64,000 nucleotides of DNA. It comes from Pestalotiopsis fici W106-1 (Eukaryota; Ascomycota; Sordariomycetes; Amphisphaeriales; Sporocadaceae). Below the pieces are notes generated by a model. It searched no databases. It saw only the letters and a list, made by a program, of their open reading frames with translations, and had not been told where the DNA came from. Where the stretch lies: the NCBI RefSeq assembly GCF_000516985.1, contig NW_006917092.1, positions 2,434,619 to 2,498,618 of the forward strand, written 5' to 3'. Shown piece after piece: positions 45,218-58,734 of the stretch (position 1 is its first letter; each line of letters opens with the position of its first letter). The position numbers and the translations under genes were made by a program.

Positions 45218-48207
45218 ATTGGCAGATGATCAGGCGTGCTGAATCGGTATGCGCGACGAAGAGAGAAAACTAGAAGAGATCTCTCGAGAGAAAAGCGCGA
45301 GGTGATGGTTTATGTAGGGGTGTGGTGGGTGGGAAGGGAATTGGGAAGCGGGGTTCTGATTTGGAAGTGCCCAAAAGTGCACGGCTGCCCTAAGCCCAAA
45401 ATTTTTGTTGTGGGTCCCGCAGCTTTTTGCTCGGCCAATGACTCGATTTTCTGGCCGGCAGAAAAAAAAAACTCTCGAGCTGCACTGCTGGCCTGAGGCC
45501 GTCCGTCAAGGTTTGTATGGAGCCAGCCGACAGCTTGCTTGCCTCAGGTCAGTCGTTTGCAAACGCACGAATCCCATTCACTTTGTTTCAATCACTTATT
45601 GCTGCATCAATCTGTAGATAGTACTGATTTTACTGTATTTACTGTTCAATACCAGAGTCATATTCGCACAAAAGTCATTAGGGCTCACCGCCTTCCACCT
45701 GCGGTTCAGCGCTGTAGATGAAAATTAAAAAAAGATACGATTAGTTGCCACACCAACGTCATATGCTTTCCCCCTCCAGGTTCAGTAATGTAGGTAAACA
45801 GCGAAGCTGTCTGTCCGCGCCAGCCAGCCTTGCCCCTCCTCGGTGTTGTGCCCCTCCCCTGGGGGGTCCGCCCGCTGCCCCTCCAAGCAATGTACGTTAG
45901 CACTGCCCCTCATTCAGGCTCTGGTAGAAAATTGAAAACTTTTCATGCGTCAGGCCCAGGACTTGAAGAGAGAGTGGGAGAAAAAAAAAAAGCTAGGGAG
46001 CAAAATTGCTAGTCGCCCGGCAGTAATAGCGAGAATAGCACATGCATGTTGCCGCAGGGATCTACGTAGAATCCATCCTTCGTGAGGAAGAAAAAAGACA
46101 GACCATTGTGGATAGCAAAAAGTGTGAAGGAAAAAAAAAATCTCGTCAAGCTCAACGACGGTTCGACCTCTGACAGACAACGCTAATGGGTAATTATAAT
46201 CATGTATGCAACTTGTGGATACATCTCGCATCGTCATGTCTTGTCGTCCCATTATCAGGGAGGAGGGCATCTGAACAAGCAAGAAACAGCTGAGACAACG
46301 CAGGCATAAAGCATAAGCCCAACATACGCAAGTTTTTCTGCATAACCGCGCGCCACCATCCACAAATGGAGGTAGCCCGGGATCATGTTCAAGACCACCC
46401 CGAAACCCCCTTCCGAGAATTACTGTTTCAAGTTGGGAAAATGGCGGGGTGGCAATTGCACATGATGATGATGATGGCCTGGATGGCTGGTTGCTGAATT
46501 GCAATTCCCATATGCCGGTTGACCCATATTGCACAGGAACCGGTCGCTGCTGAGGAGAATTTTTTTTCTCTCTCCATCTCTTTCCGTTGGCGCCTGGCGT
46601 CAAGTCAAGCGATCGCAAATGCAACGGCTCTCATTCTACTGGTAAAATGGGGCTTGGATTGTCAGGCCATAATTTCTGTCCTACTGAATCAAATATATCT
46701 CATGAACCCACTCACACGCTCTCTTGAGGCAGACGTTGGGCTCGCGACGTATTCCGTAGTTTTGTTTTGATCCAACATTCATTACATGTTAGCATCTCTG
46801 TCCGTTGGCGGCGTCGCATGGATCAGCGCGGGGCAACTTTTTTTTTTGTGCCACAATACTACCACACACACTGCGCGCTACACGATAAATTTAGGTGCCT
46901 CGCCTCATGCCATGCCTCAATAAGGAATAGACAGGTCTTCTGCTCGATTTCCCCATTGCAACTTGATTGCTTGACGCCGGATTCCATAGGAGAAAAAAAT
47001 CCGACAATCACAAAAAAAAAGAGTGGGTAACGCCATGAGTTGATTGATTGCTGCTGCATCGAGAGAGCGGTCTGGAGTCTAGACAACTGTCTCCAGATAA
47101 TGTCCTCTCGTTGCTTGTCACCCAATCGATATTTGATATTGCTGCAGTATTGGCAACCAAAGCCAGGCCCCAGAAAAAAAAAGAAGAAAAAGGGCCCGCA
47201 CCTAGCCGGGTCCCGAATGTGATAGTAATAATACGTAGAGTGTGGAATGCTCGGCGTCATATTATGAGTGAGACTTCATGCCTCGGATAATTGATCACGA
47301 CTCGTCACCTACTGACACATTGAACCATATTCCTTCGCAACAGACTTGACATGCCACCTCCAGTATAGAACTTGGATCCATCGTGTCCCTGTAAGAGTCA
47401 TCCGGAAAACCCCCCACAATATGACTGGCGTGGATGGAGGACGGCAGGCCGCTGATGGATCATCCTCTGCCTGCCAACGCCATACCCAAAGCGGCTCGCC
47501 GAGTTGCATCCTGTCTGATGCCAGTATACAGAGTACACACCTACCTTGATAGAAAGGCTTGCATACTATTGAAGCAGACAGAGCCATCGAGAAGCACGCA
47601 ACAAGAAGAGAAAGAAAATGTAGCTCGACCAACTTCTTGACCTTGCCTCCTGTCCAGCTGCCCATTTGAAGAGCCTAGAAGAAATGCTCGCAAACATAGC
47701 CGACTCATGTCCTGGCACTTGATTCTTCACTTTAGCATTGTCTGGATCATTATACCAGGTATGTACGCATATTGTTGGAGTCCTAGAAGGTCCAAGTCAG
47801 TCAAGGTAGGACTAAAACAAGGCTCGCGTCAATAATCGCGTTGTTGTATTATCATATTATCCTAATGCCTACGATGCAATGACCGCTGGAGATCAAAGAG
47901 CTGTGTGGTGTGTCCATTTACATAGACCGCTGTCTTTTCATTGATATTTGTTTTCGCTCCCTATTCTTATATGAATCGCGTCCCATCCAAGGTTGTCTAC
48001 TGCTGAGTTACAGCTCTTCGATATTTTTCTTGCTGCCATAAAACGAGTATCAGTACCTGTCATATGGGCAAAGGAAGGGGGGGAAATAGCAGAAATTAAC
48101 AAAGGAAAGGGGAAATAAGAGCCGACCAGACTCCAGATAGCCAAACAAAAACGAGCGCAACCCGCTATCATAGAATGAGATGTTTTTATTCCGCTCGCAC
48201 TCTTTGC
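45218..48207. other. 3-kb intergenic region upstream of TEF1
   Basis: It contains the TEF1 promoter near 45218-45600 and the 3' side of the orphan gene. Several A or T homopolymers of 8-10 nt occur (45464, 45980, 46130, 46840, 47170). The longest frame (reverse, 45950-46624, 224 codons) has skewed composition, starts with no supported context and matches no family, so it is not called. Confidence 0.5.
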
Positions 48208-49470
48208 CTACCTTCTCTTGCAGACAAATTTCCGTTCAAAAAATCGGATTTCAGTCTGAAAAGTGATGCCGCCAGCGAGCGCTGGCCCGCTCAACAACAT
48301 AATCCGACGCGGTGCATCCCACATCGGGATTAGGTGAAAATCGCCTCTTTGGTCCATCTTGATGTAGCCGTGGACTTTACTTTCGCGGTCTACCCATTCC
48401 AGGCCCCGATGAGGTGCCCCGGATATGAATGGTTGAGGATGTTGTCGCCCATGCGGTTTGAAACTCCACCGAAAGTTAATTAGCATCTCCTCTCCGTTAT
48501 GGAATATCAACTTGATCTTCTAGGTCAAGCTTGTGTACAATAAATAGGACTCCAAGTTACCAAATCCATCGTAATAAGGCAGCTTTAACCAGACAGGGTC
48601 GTCAACACTAGAATCCTCGTTGAGATACTCTACTAAGGCCGCCGCGGACTCTTCGAGCTTTGAGTCTGGAACACTTGGTGTATGAGTGAGAGGCCCAAAC
48701 ACCGCTGGCAGTCGTTTTGCTTCCTGGGGCAGTTCTTCCGTGGTGCCGACAAAAACCCATCTGGTAAACCCCGTGCTGCAGGTACGACCAATAATCAATT
48801 CACTTCCCAACAGGTACATCAGTTTTGATTGAACGAAACCAAAGCAACCGACTCGCTTCCATATCTGAACCGGGTAACGATGTATTGGCATAGGACAAGG
48901 GCGGTCCTGGCGGACCTCTCTTAGCTGCTCGCCCTGGATGAGTACTGTTGACAGAATTTCATCGTCGCTCTCTAGTGTGTATTTGATAGCCCGATTTGTG
49001 ATTTGGCAGGTGAACAACTCTCCATATGGATCTCGGTACACAGGAGATGGATACTTTTCCACCGGCTCCAGATTCTTGTAGTCAAACCTCACGGCTTGCT
49101 GTTCCAGGGCAGGAACATGATTCTCTTTAGGGCGGCGGGGCTGATGAACCATTGTCGGATGGCCTGCTTGACTCTGAGGCTCACCTTCTTCAGCCCCATC
49201 ATCTTCTTGTTCAGTGGGAGTGTGGCTCTCAAAATCACGAATAAATTCAGATCTCCGTATCGGACCCGAGTTGTCTGAAGCCGAGGCTTGTTGTCGGTAG
49301 CTGTTGAAACTCTGTATCTGGTCATATATATTGGCTGCGCCTGGATTAATTGGAGCTGCTTGTGAGGGACCGGGCGCACCATCATTCGCACCGGGTGCAA
49401 ATATTGGTTGCTGAGATCGTCTGCCTTCGTGGAAGTCGGCGTCGCTGAGTTTTCTCTTTCCGTATGACAT
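48208..49470 (-). CDS. Orphan protein with an in-frame TAG and a 103-residue continuation
   Basis: The frame from the ATG at 49470 (MSYGKRKLSDADF) runs 316 codons to a TAG at 48522-48520 (codon 317). It then continues in the same frame to 48208, giving 420 residues if read through. I do not recognise the family. The first 120 residues are disordered and Gln/Ser/Pro-rich. The remainder looks like a beta-rich globular domain (RFDYKNLEPVEKYPSPVYRD, HRYPVQIWKRVGCFGFVQSK, TRWVFVGTTEELPQEAKRLP). The continuation (IFHNGEEMLINFRWSFKPHG, GDFHLIPMWDAPRRIM) has normal amino-acid composition and looks like the end of the same domain. An upstream ATG at 49584 is in frame, but the intervening residues look untranslated. 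No intron that removes the TAG and keeps the frame has a good donor. Confidence 0.6.
48511..48529 (-). other. In-frame TAG in the loop of a hairpin (third case)
   Basis: The minus strand reads CTTGA-CCTAGAAGA-TCAAG: a 5-bp stem, extendable through a G-U pair, with a 9-nt loop. The TAG lies inside the loop, its A follows U, and CTAGAAG is the heptamer shared with the two other interrupted genes. Confidence 0.5.
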
Positions 49471-50225
49471 GATGAAATGGACTGGCCTCCGAATGATATT
49501 TTCTATAATATTTGAGGAACTATATGGTGACGAGTGAACGCGGATGATATTGGGCTGAGGGAATGTGAGTCTCGGCGGTAGCATCACTCTTGAGATTCAA
49601 GTCTAGAAGAAAGTTGGCCAACCACCGACTGGGGTCCCCAATGTATGTTCGCACATGTTTACATCAATTAGCACATATGCGGGCGTCACGACCGAGAGTT
49701 GAATCAAAGATGTGCGCTTTTGGCGCAACAAGCGGGCATTTTAGACGACTGGCACTTCCAACACAGTGTTCAAACCGGTGCCATCCCAATATCCGCTCAA
49801 TGACGTCTTGGCAACTTCTGGTCGTGCCTTCGAAGAAAGTGGCACGGCAGGCCCAGAGAGACTTTGGAGCATGACTACCTTACTGCAAGTGTACCTAGGT
49901 ACCCAAGCAATGGCCATATTGATGCTTGAGATGGTGTCTGCGTTGGATAGCACAGTCTTGGAAATAACACATGTGTCTTTCAAATATCGACATGAACGTC
50001 GGAAAACAAGGTTATTTCATTTTTGGACTGCACGGTACAAGTTTGATCAAGCACTAGGCAAATGCGGAATGTATTGTGGTTTATATGGGTATATCCTGAA
50101 AGCCATATCCGAAAAAAGAGAAAAGAAAAAGAAAGAGCAAGTATAACAACTCCAACTAAAAACAACGCTTCGCATCAGCCATCAGTTAAAGAGCATGGTC
50201 TCATATTCTCCATCATCTGACATAT
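49471..50225. other. Intergenic region between the orphan gene and the Zn2Cys6 gene
   Basis: About 750 bp: the promoter of the orphan gene and the 3' UTR of the regulator. No conserved frame is seen. Confidence 0.5.
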
Positions 50226-53186
50226 CTAATCTTTGGTCGACTTGTAGCCCCAAGCCAACGAGCCGTCGGCATTGTGAGAGTATTGCTCCATTTCGGACGG
50301 GGTGTAGTTGTACAGAGCTGCTGGAGCATTGGGCGCACTCCACGAGGGGTCAAGCATTTGCTGCAGGTTGAACCCGAACCCATCATCAGGGATTGGGATA
50401 GCCTGATAATCGGTCATGTAGGTGTTTGAATATGCATCCGGCATTTGAGGTTGATGATGTGCTGCCTGATACAAAGCATAGAAGCCTTCGTGCTGATTGG
50501 CGGGGCTAATCGACTGTTGTGACAAATGGTACGGAGGTGGCGGTTGTTGCGGATGCGAATATGGAGAGATTGGGGGCAGAGAGAGTGAGTCTGCTTGGCT
50601 GGACGAGATGGACGCCTGTTGCAATGGTGGCAAGGTCGCAGGTTCGGGAACTGCCATGGGGGCATGCCGTCTGTCCATGGACTGAGGAGGGTTTGGTCGG
50701 CTGCGGTAGAGTGGTGTCATCTTGTTCTGCCAGGCCGAAGTAGAAGTCGGGGGGTGCAAGAGCGCATGAGGCTGAGGATCTTGCTGCTCACTAGTTAGCA
50801 TACGCTTACAACGCAGATATAATGGTACTGCAAGGTGAAACTCACGCCATCGGTCATGGTGCCGCTCTCGAAAGAGATCCTATTTGTGTTGGGATCATCG
50901 AACCACTTCCGGAATCCAGCTAACCAACTAGACGCAAGCGACCAGATTGTCTGCGCCTCTTCCAAGAGTGTAATCATTCGCTCATATATCTTCTTTCCCT
51001 CCATCCGGACTTCATCGGGATGTCTACGTGGATCGACTTGACACGAAATTAGCAAAGGTACATCACCCGGCATATAGAATCTACTTACGTTGAGGAAACT
51101 TGTGCATGTATGCAGCAAGCAGCCCACAGCTGTAGACGCTGAATGTCTGCTAGTATGTCAGCTAACCGGCAACAGGCAAAGACATTATGGAACGAGGACG
51201 ACTTACAGCAATTTGATGGCCAACCCTCTCCTCCGATGGTCGGCCTTCCACGTACTGAGCATCGACTTGTTCGTAAAGCATTCTGACATTCTCAACCAGC
51301 TCTTCGCCCATCTGGCGGTACATGCGGACCGTCTGGTCCCTCGGATTGCTGCGCGTGGCATGAATGATCCTGGAATTGGATTAGTAAATGGCGACCGGGC
51401 AGGCAACGTGTACGACATGACAATGCGGAATGGAGAAAGGAGATTGTTTCTTACTCGTCCATGTACGTTTTCCTCAGAACTATGTTGCAGAGACGCAGAC
51501 CTGTAGTACAGCCTAGGAATGCCTGCAAGAACCAACAGTCAGAAGCCTTTCATGGGCAAATGGAAGAAGTGCAGACTCACCAAGTCTTCATTGTCCTGTC
51601 TATGTCCTTTGAGAGACTTGATGCCAAATCTGTGGTCGCCGAAAAGGTTATCCTCGAATCGCCTCAGCGAAGAAGCCATTCTTTGGTATTCGCTGTTATC
51701 GTTCCCGGGCCGCGAGCTCTTCTCGTTGGACACAGCTCGCCGAGCAATGATGCCCCAAAGATGGTGAGTCTGGATCAACGTGGCGAAAAGGGACCGCGGA
51801 CGGAGGGTCGTCAGTTGTGGATTTTGCATAGCTGGTGGCGTACCCTCCAGGGCGGCTCGACTTTGCGGTACTACAGCAGCTTTGAACTCTTCCTCATCGC
51901 AAGGTAGAAGAGCAGTGATATCACTAGAGGCCAGGGAAAATGGCTTGTACGGGCCACTGTGGAGGTTGTCTTGACTATGTAGAACCCACTAATTATGTAA
52001 GTCAGCATGGTGGGTTAAGTGAAAGCCAGCATCTATTCGACTCTGATGCAATAGATGCATGCAACCTAGTGAATTCTGGTAAAAAAGGGTATACCTACAA
52101 AGGTGCGCCTGGCAGACTCGGCACGAATGATCTCCTCGGGTAAGGAGCTTGTTGTGATGCGTTCATATGTTTCCTCGCGGTGAAGCCTCATAAGAGCCGC
52201 CATTCTCGTTGCAACGCCCATGTTGATCTAATATGATTAGCCATGACCTTGGTAATCCAGCACTGCCATGAGAAACATACATAGCTTGAATTGGACATGC
52301 CACAGCCCTGCTGAGCTATGCTCAACAAGAGAAAGGCCTGACATCGTTCGAGTGTTGGCTGTTGGTAAAGCTCATTCATCGCCAGCCGCTCCGCACTTTT
52401 CATGAACCAATCGACAGCCTTGTGGCTATCCCCATACCGAGCTTGGATCTTTCTGTTGAATCTGGCCGAGATACTCAAAATGCTGAGGAGGAGAAACACA
52501 CTGACGGATGACGGATTTTGTTCAATCTGCTGTGGGAAACGTTCCTTGTGGATGAAGCCAAGCTGAAAGTAGTGTGTAGTGAAAGCATAAACGCCCTCCT
52601 TGATAATGTCCACGTCTGGAAGTAGAGCCCACTCGTTTTCCCATTTGGGCACCTTGGTGTGGTTGAGGGCATCGTGAGCGCTCGGCGAGACAATGGACTC
52701 CCTCTTGACCCTGGCAACCTCGCTTTTGGGCCTCCTGTCCGCTCTTTGCCTAGGATGGCGGAATTGCCTATCCTCATCAGGGTCGCCCCTCGATGGGAAG
52801 TAACTATAGTGGCGTGAGTTAAAAAGAACGAATTCCACGTGACTCGGTGGGATATCAGGTACCATTCGTCAGGCACACCAGCCTCTAGACATGACGTGCA
52901 CGGTGGGTTCTTGTCATGTAAACATTTACTTCGCATGCGCCGGCATCTGCGAGGATTGCCGGCGGTTAGTACATTGACGGAGTAAGTGGTGACATTTCCT
53001 AGACGGAACGTACCTCCGACAGGCTATCGGAGCTCGACGTTTGATAGGAGCAGCCGGACCGGTGTTGGAAGCGGCTTTCTGGCCGTTGTGGGCGGATGCT
53101 ACTGGAGTCGTCGTGGTTGTATGTGGAGACCCTGGACTGTCGACGCTGGGGGAGGCGTGTTCAGGTGAATCCATTGTCATGTCCAT
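50226..53186 (-). CDS. Zn2Cys6 fungal-specific transcription factor, ten exons
   Basis: Exons 53186-53014, 52946-52863, 52803-52281, 52227-52099, 51988-51581, 51522-51455, 51369-51207, 51146-51089, 51036-50846 and 50783-50226 join in frame to 784 residues ending in TAG. The binuclear zinc cluster is C56-x2-C59-x6-C66-x7-C74-x2-C77-x8-C86; its Cys residues come from exons 1 and 2 and the junction to exon 3. DPDEDRQFRHPRQRADRR follows. The fungal_trans middle homology region covers about 140-400 (IIKEGVYAFTTHYFQLGFIHKERF, MNELYQQPTLERCQAFLLLSIAQQGCGMSNSSY, ATRMAALMRLHREETYE, ESARRTFWVLHSQDNLHSGPY). The C-terminus is Pro/Gln-rich, probably activating. Targets are unknown. The last acceptor is ambiguous (GTGAG or GCAG three bases apart). 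Nine introns is high for this family and makes automatic models error-prone. Confidence 0.88.
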
Positions 53187-56100
53187 TGTGTCAGCAGCCG
53201 GATGGGCACAAAAGAGTGAGCAGTCAGTCAAGTCGCCCGGCAGGCCCGTAACGCGGCAACGCCCAAGTTCGAGCCTCCACTGCTTGCGGCTACTGTTGGC
53301 TGTATGTATCCCGCACGTATTGTACTTGGCGGTATCCGTAGATATGGTATGGTGACCGTGCGTGCAGTCGATCAGTCGTACGTGGTGTGGAAACGAATAT
53401 ATGCTGCGGAGACTTTTTTTTTTCTTGGTGAACTTGCCGCCAGAGATTGCCTGCCGCAAAGGGGTTCTGGCAAATCGGGGAGCCAATCAGTTGTGCAAAT
53501 GCACGATATGCCTAGGCTCTATTGCCGGCCGAAAGAGACGATCACCGGCAATCTATGAGGCGAAGAGCTGCCGCGCATATCTCGGGGCAATCGGGAGCAA
53601 AGCGAGGCTACTTTGTTCCGAAGCAGGCCTGTTTGTAATATAGAAAAAAGGGCCGGAGGCGCTCCGGTGATGATTTGCTCAGGTATGTAGATTGGTAGGT
53701 CAGGTTGTAGGTTGTTGGAGGGTTGACAGCAAACGACCAAGAAGAAACGTCTCTTTCCACCCCCCCAATTCGATTCTCAAGCCGGGCGGGCGGCGGGGGA
53801 TGCAATATATGGCAGAGACAGTCTCCACAGAAGTATGAGAAAGAGCCCTAGAGGCTGGTACCTAGACAGGTATGGGGGGGCCACCCCGGACAGAAAGCTA
53901 CGCACCCCAAGTCCCCTGTTTGCCTGTTCTTCAGCGACCAGTCGGCTAGGTACTACCTGCAAGAAGCAAAGGGCCCTTCAGGGGCTCTCGGGCCGTGGTA
54001 GTGGTAAATTGAATGTAGGTACAAGTACGAACAGTAGACACCCGCTCTAGTAGTTGGATTTCGCCTCAAAAAAGCCTGAGCGGCACAATAAGTTGGGCTT
54101 AGCATCCGAGCCATGTGCGAGCTAATGCTGGGTGGTCATGGCAAGGCGATCATTAATCAACCCAAGCATTTCACTCTATTCACCGCGTTGGGACTAGATC
54201 AAGTAGGTAGATGCTAATGTAGATGCATATTGAATGGGTATTATCTTCAAGTGTGAGGCATGTTATAGGTCTCCCCTCCGTCTCTATACTAGCGAGTAGG
54301 TACGCTGGATCTTGGAGCTCCTCGTGGGAACATGGAATAGGTAAGGTGGTGATGTCAGTACATTCGTTCTTGTCTGACATAGACCGTTTAGTAGGCCGTC
54401 CAGTAGCGGACTCACGGGACGTTAAGAAATGCCAACTAAACATTTTCCCAACGGGCGAGACTGAGACAGCAGATTTCAACGAATAATGTGTGTACTTGGC
54501 TCTTACCGCTTCATCTTATCCTCCCTCCCTACACCACCCTGGGGTACTTGACCATCGACGTGGTGCTTTGATCTCCCCTGCATGTGCTCCAAGTGCAAGC
54601 AAAACTCATCAGCCACGACAACAACCAAGCAAAGGCGCCGTTCGACCCAAGGATACCTTCGCAGAAAGAATCAATGAACAACTCCACAAGGGTAATAGCC
54701 AAAATGCGTCAAAAATGCATGCAAGAGAAGCATAATATTCGCATACATACAAGGAACAAAGGGGCCTCTTGCAGGTCTTGCCGCCCAATAAGAAAGCACC
54801 AGTATGCACGAAATCCTGCACCGCATCCGAGTTTGTCGATTCACATACATTGAGCTGTCGCTTGTCATCATAGCCCAATCACAAAACTTTTTCGGGTCGA
54901 TGCAAGTCTCGTTCTATAGCAGAGGACCTGGATGAGGTGCTGTCTCGTCATTGCAACGCCCGTCTATCAGCTTGGCCTGATGACCACATTTCTACCAGTC
55001 AACCGATTGTTGGAACTTTTCGACCTCCACAGCTCCGAGAGAAACGCGTGGGATCAAGTGTGTGCCTCACGGACAACAGGAAACCACCAATTATGTAAAA
55101 GGCCAGGATATCGCTCCCGAGGAGGTAAGTTGACAGCTCTGGTTTGCCGAGTTCTTAAGGTACCGCCCCATATGTTTTTGCTATGCCGAATGCAAGGCCG
55201 CATTGCCGGGTCGTCGTGATCATCATGAAGACTCATGAACCCTTCCAAGTGCCGAGAGACTACGATGTAGAGAGGCCCTGCCCTACATCTCTCAAGCTTT
55301 TACGGGATCTGAGCACCGGCTCGCTAAGGGTAGCTAAAGCACCTCTAGGCATGTCGATCAGCCACGACGATAAATGGCTGGACGTGAGCGTGAATAGTGG
55401 ACTCCGCGGAGTTGTGTGAAGACCTAGCGTCCCAAGACTGCTGCTTCGGAGATGCTCAGGCCCTTTTATCAATCATATTGTTGTTCCCGGAGGGACAGAA
55501 AAGCATACCATCCCAAGGACCTCTTTCTTGGATTATTTAAGCATGTGAGTCCTCCCACGGAAGATGCCGGCCTCATTGCTCGTCCAAGCAACGGCCGCGG
55601 ACGGCTCTCTTTTAGCTCAGAAACGGAACACGCTTGTGCACAGCGGAATCACTTGGGGAACTCGATGTCTCAAACCTTGGAGAGGCGAAGAGAGGTCTCT
55701 CACCCCGGGTAAGGAAGCAAAGCAACAAAGTACCACAAGTAAAGGCAGATAAGGTATTCCGCATCTGTATCCGCACCCTCTACTCTGCAGACCATTCTTC
55801 ACAACCGCCTAATGGTTCCCACCACATGCATTCATTGGTGATGAGATGGCCGAGCAACCGAATAGCCGCATGATGCTTGCTACCGAGCACATCCAGCCGA
55901 ACATGACTCGGTTCTCACTATCTTGCCTTGGGTCCCACCAATATTGTTTACCCCATGTTCCATCACCAAACAAGTTCAAAGGTCTTGAAGATCATCGTGG
56001 GAGGCCCCATCTGCTAGGTACTATAGCACGTGGCAGTCGCTCGGCCACAACCGAAAGTCGATCGTGATGGCCCCAAACAGCTTCTGGTCTCTAGTAGTAT

Positions 56101-56954
56101 AGTACTGTCACACTGTCGCAAAGCTCGGTAGGGCCGATCCTGCAAGGTCGATCAGTACTTTTTACGTTTTGCTCAAAGGCCGGACAGATGGAAGTCTGAT
56201 GGTCTGTCACGTCTGTCGCAACATTTAATCGGGTGTCGATCCTACTTGGTTGCCATCTTTGGTCCTTTTTCAGTCTTTTGCAGACAATGCGTTGATATTT
56301 AAGCAGAGAGCTGCGCCAAGGTATCAAACCACCAATGACACCACATGTCTTTTCGACAAGCAAGTCGCCCAAGACAATCTGTTACGGTCTCAATCAGCTA
56401 TTTTGGAGCCCAGAGGCTGACTTGGGAACTCTAATCCATATCTGCTGTCCCTGGGCAGATGTGGTGATTCCCTTCATCCCGAAGCCTGTGTCCCTGCTTT
56501 CCTAGATAACCATCTTTCACGTCGTGGCCATGATGACTAAAAATGGCAGGGTCTATAGAGAGCCGCAATGCCATCCATCCATGCGTCCATGCACGCCATA
56601 GCCAAATACCACCCTGCATTTCTCGTGCCTGCCGCGAAACCCTGGACATGATCACGCCCGTATACAGCTCGGCCGAGCGTCCGAATCTAGGAAGATAACT
56701 AGCGGAGTGCGCCGCTGCCATGTGGGGAGCTGGGTCGGCGATAGCTATGACGAATTCTCCAAGTCCCATTGGACTGGAAGGGGCGCGCTGGGCCAAGTGA
56801 ATCGGTGCTTATGCCCATCTGCTTTTAATAATGCTTCGGGTGCCAACAGACCGCCCGTAATGGCACGAAACACCCCAAACGACAACTCGTGATTCCTCAC
56901 CGTTCCCCAAATCCTTTTTCCACCTTCTTACCTTTGTTGTTGTTGCTGCACAGG
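53187..56954. other. 3.8-kb divergent intergenic region between the regulator and the P450
   Basis: The region separates head-to-head genes for the Zn2Cys6 factor (-) and the P450 (+). Only short, family-less frames occur. G/GGTAGGTA-like motifs are scattered near 53682-53712. No RNA gene is recognised. Confidence 0.5.
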
Positions 56955-58734
56955 ATGATGTGGTCCTCGTCTGTCGACCCAGTCCGCGGCCTCGTCGCAG
57001 CAGCTCTCTGTGCCTCTGTCTTGACGCTGCTTTATACTCGATTATTCCGGAAAAGGTACCCGTATCCGCTGCCTCCGGGGCCCCCAGGCAAGTTCCTAGT
57101 CGGGAATCTAGGCCAGCTAAGCGTCGACCACCCAGAAGAAGACTACATACGATGGGGCAAGGAGTATAGTAAGACAAGTCCATTGCAACTGAATATGTTT
57201 TGGTGATTCTAATCAGCAACAAAAAAGACTCGGATGTCATCTACACCAATGTGCTGGGTCAGCACATGATCAGCCTCAACAGCGTCAAGGCGGCGAATGA
57301 CTTACTCGATCGTCGCGGCGCCAACTATTGCGACCGTCCTCGGTTTACTCTTTTCGAGGTGTGCGTAGTTTTCTCATATAAACCGGGTTCTTCTTTTTCT
57401 TTTACCTCCGATTCTTTGATGTACGCAACAGAATGAAACTGACAGGATGAAGAATGGGATGGGGTCTGACCTTGACCTTTTTGCGATGGGGCCCGCAGTT
57501 TAAACTGCACCGGCGGCTGTTCCAGAATACCTTTACGCAGTCAAACGTCAAGATATTCAGGCCGATACAGCTGCATGAGTGCAGAAAAGCCGTCAAGCTG
57601 CTGATCAAGGACCCTGAGGATTGGGAAAAGATTACCCTCCTATTGACCACCAGCATCATATTTCGCATCGCTTTCGGCCAAGAGATTACCGACAAAGAAT
57701 CTCCATATTGTGCCATGTCCGAGGCTGCCAACGATGCAACCACCAACGGCGGCATCGCAGGCGCGACTCTCGTTGACATCTTCCCCCTCGCTCGCTTTAT
57801 CCCCAACTGGTTGAACCCGTCGTCATCGCTGCGACATGCAAGGGCAAGTCGCCCAGCTATTCAGACGATCCACGACAAGCCGTGGGAAGCAAATATGAAG
57901 GACATTGAGGCTGGCACCGCCGGCCCTTCTTTCATGCAGACGCACTGGGACAAGTACCTCGAGAATGCCAAGACTGGAAAGCCGCAAGAGATGACTATTG
58001 AGGACATCAAAGGCGCGACGGGTGCCGTCTTTATCGCAGGGGGCAACAGCACTTGGGGAACAATTCTCTCCAATATGCTGTTCCTGACCAAGTACCCAGA
58101 GATCCAGAAGAAGGTCCAAAAGGAGATTGACGCACTACTGCTCAATGCGGAAGACGGCAAGCCACGCCTGCCCACATTCGAGGACCGCGAGGCGCTCAAG
58201 GCCCTGGACAACTTTATGATGGAGACGCTGCGCTGCCTACCCCTCAACCCGCTCGTGATCCCGCACAAGAGCCTCCAGGACGATGTCTACGAGGGCATGT
58301 TCATCCCCGCCGGCACGACCGTATTTGCCAATGCCACAGCCATCACCAAAAACCCTGACACGTACGCCGAGCCGTCACAATTCGATCCCGACCGGTACGA
58401 CCGCGGCGAGCCGCACCCGAGCGGCAATTTCGGCTTTGGTCGTCGCAAATGTCCAGGTAACTGGCTCGCGCTCGCGAGTGTGTACATGTTTCTCGCCACT
58501 TTCCTCACTATTTTTGAGCTGGAGCAGGTGATTGGAGAGGATGGCAAGCCTATCGTGCCGGAGCCCGGCGTGTCGATAGGTCTAGGCGGGTACGTCTTTT
58601 CAGCGTTCAGAGATGGGAATAATCGTCTGTCATGCTAACATGTTTCTTCTCATAGACACCCAACACCCTTCAAATGCAAGGTAAAAGTTAGGAATCCAGA
58701 AATGGCAAGGCTAATCATGAAGGAAGACCACTGA
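56955..58734 (+). CDS. Cytochrome P450 monooxygenase, OrdA-like fungal type, four exons
   Basis: Exons 56955-57168, 57228-57360, 57453-58589 and 58656-58734 join in frame to 520 residues ending in TGA. A membrane anchor lies at about 11-31, followed by the Pro hinge PLPPGPPG (39-45). E373-x2-R376 (ETLR) is the K-helix motif, and FGFGRRKCPG with Cys449 is the haem-binding loop. The I-helix reads IAGGNSTW: Asn-Ser stands where most P450s have an acidic or Ala residue before Thr. Sequence and intron layout resemble the O-methylsterigmatocystin oxidoreductase-like group of fungal secondary-metabolism P450s. Intron 1 uses a splice acceptor in an A-rich run (AAAAAAG|AC), intron 2 joins FEVMGWG, and intron 3 yields the typical HPTPFKCKVKVR tail. 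No backbone synthase is nearby, so the substrate is unknown. Confidence 0.9.

Noticed and set aside
45950..46624. 224-codon reverse frame upstream of TEF1
   Set aside because: Low-complexity Phe and Ser runs from homopolymers, no family, no promoter or splice context.
53221..53300. GTTCGAGCC box as a possible tRNA T-arm
   Set aside because: No complementary acceptor stem or D-arm could be folded around it.
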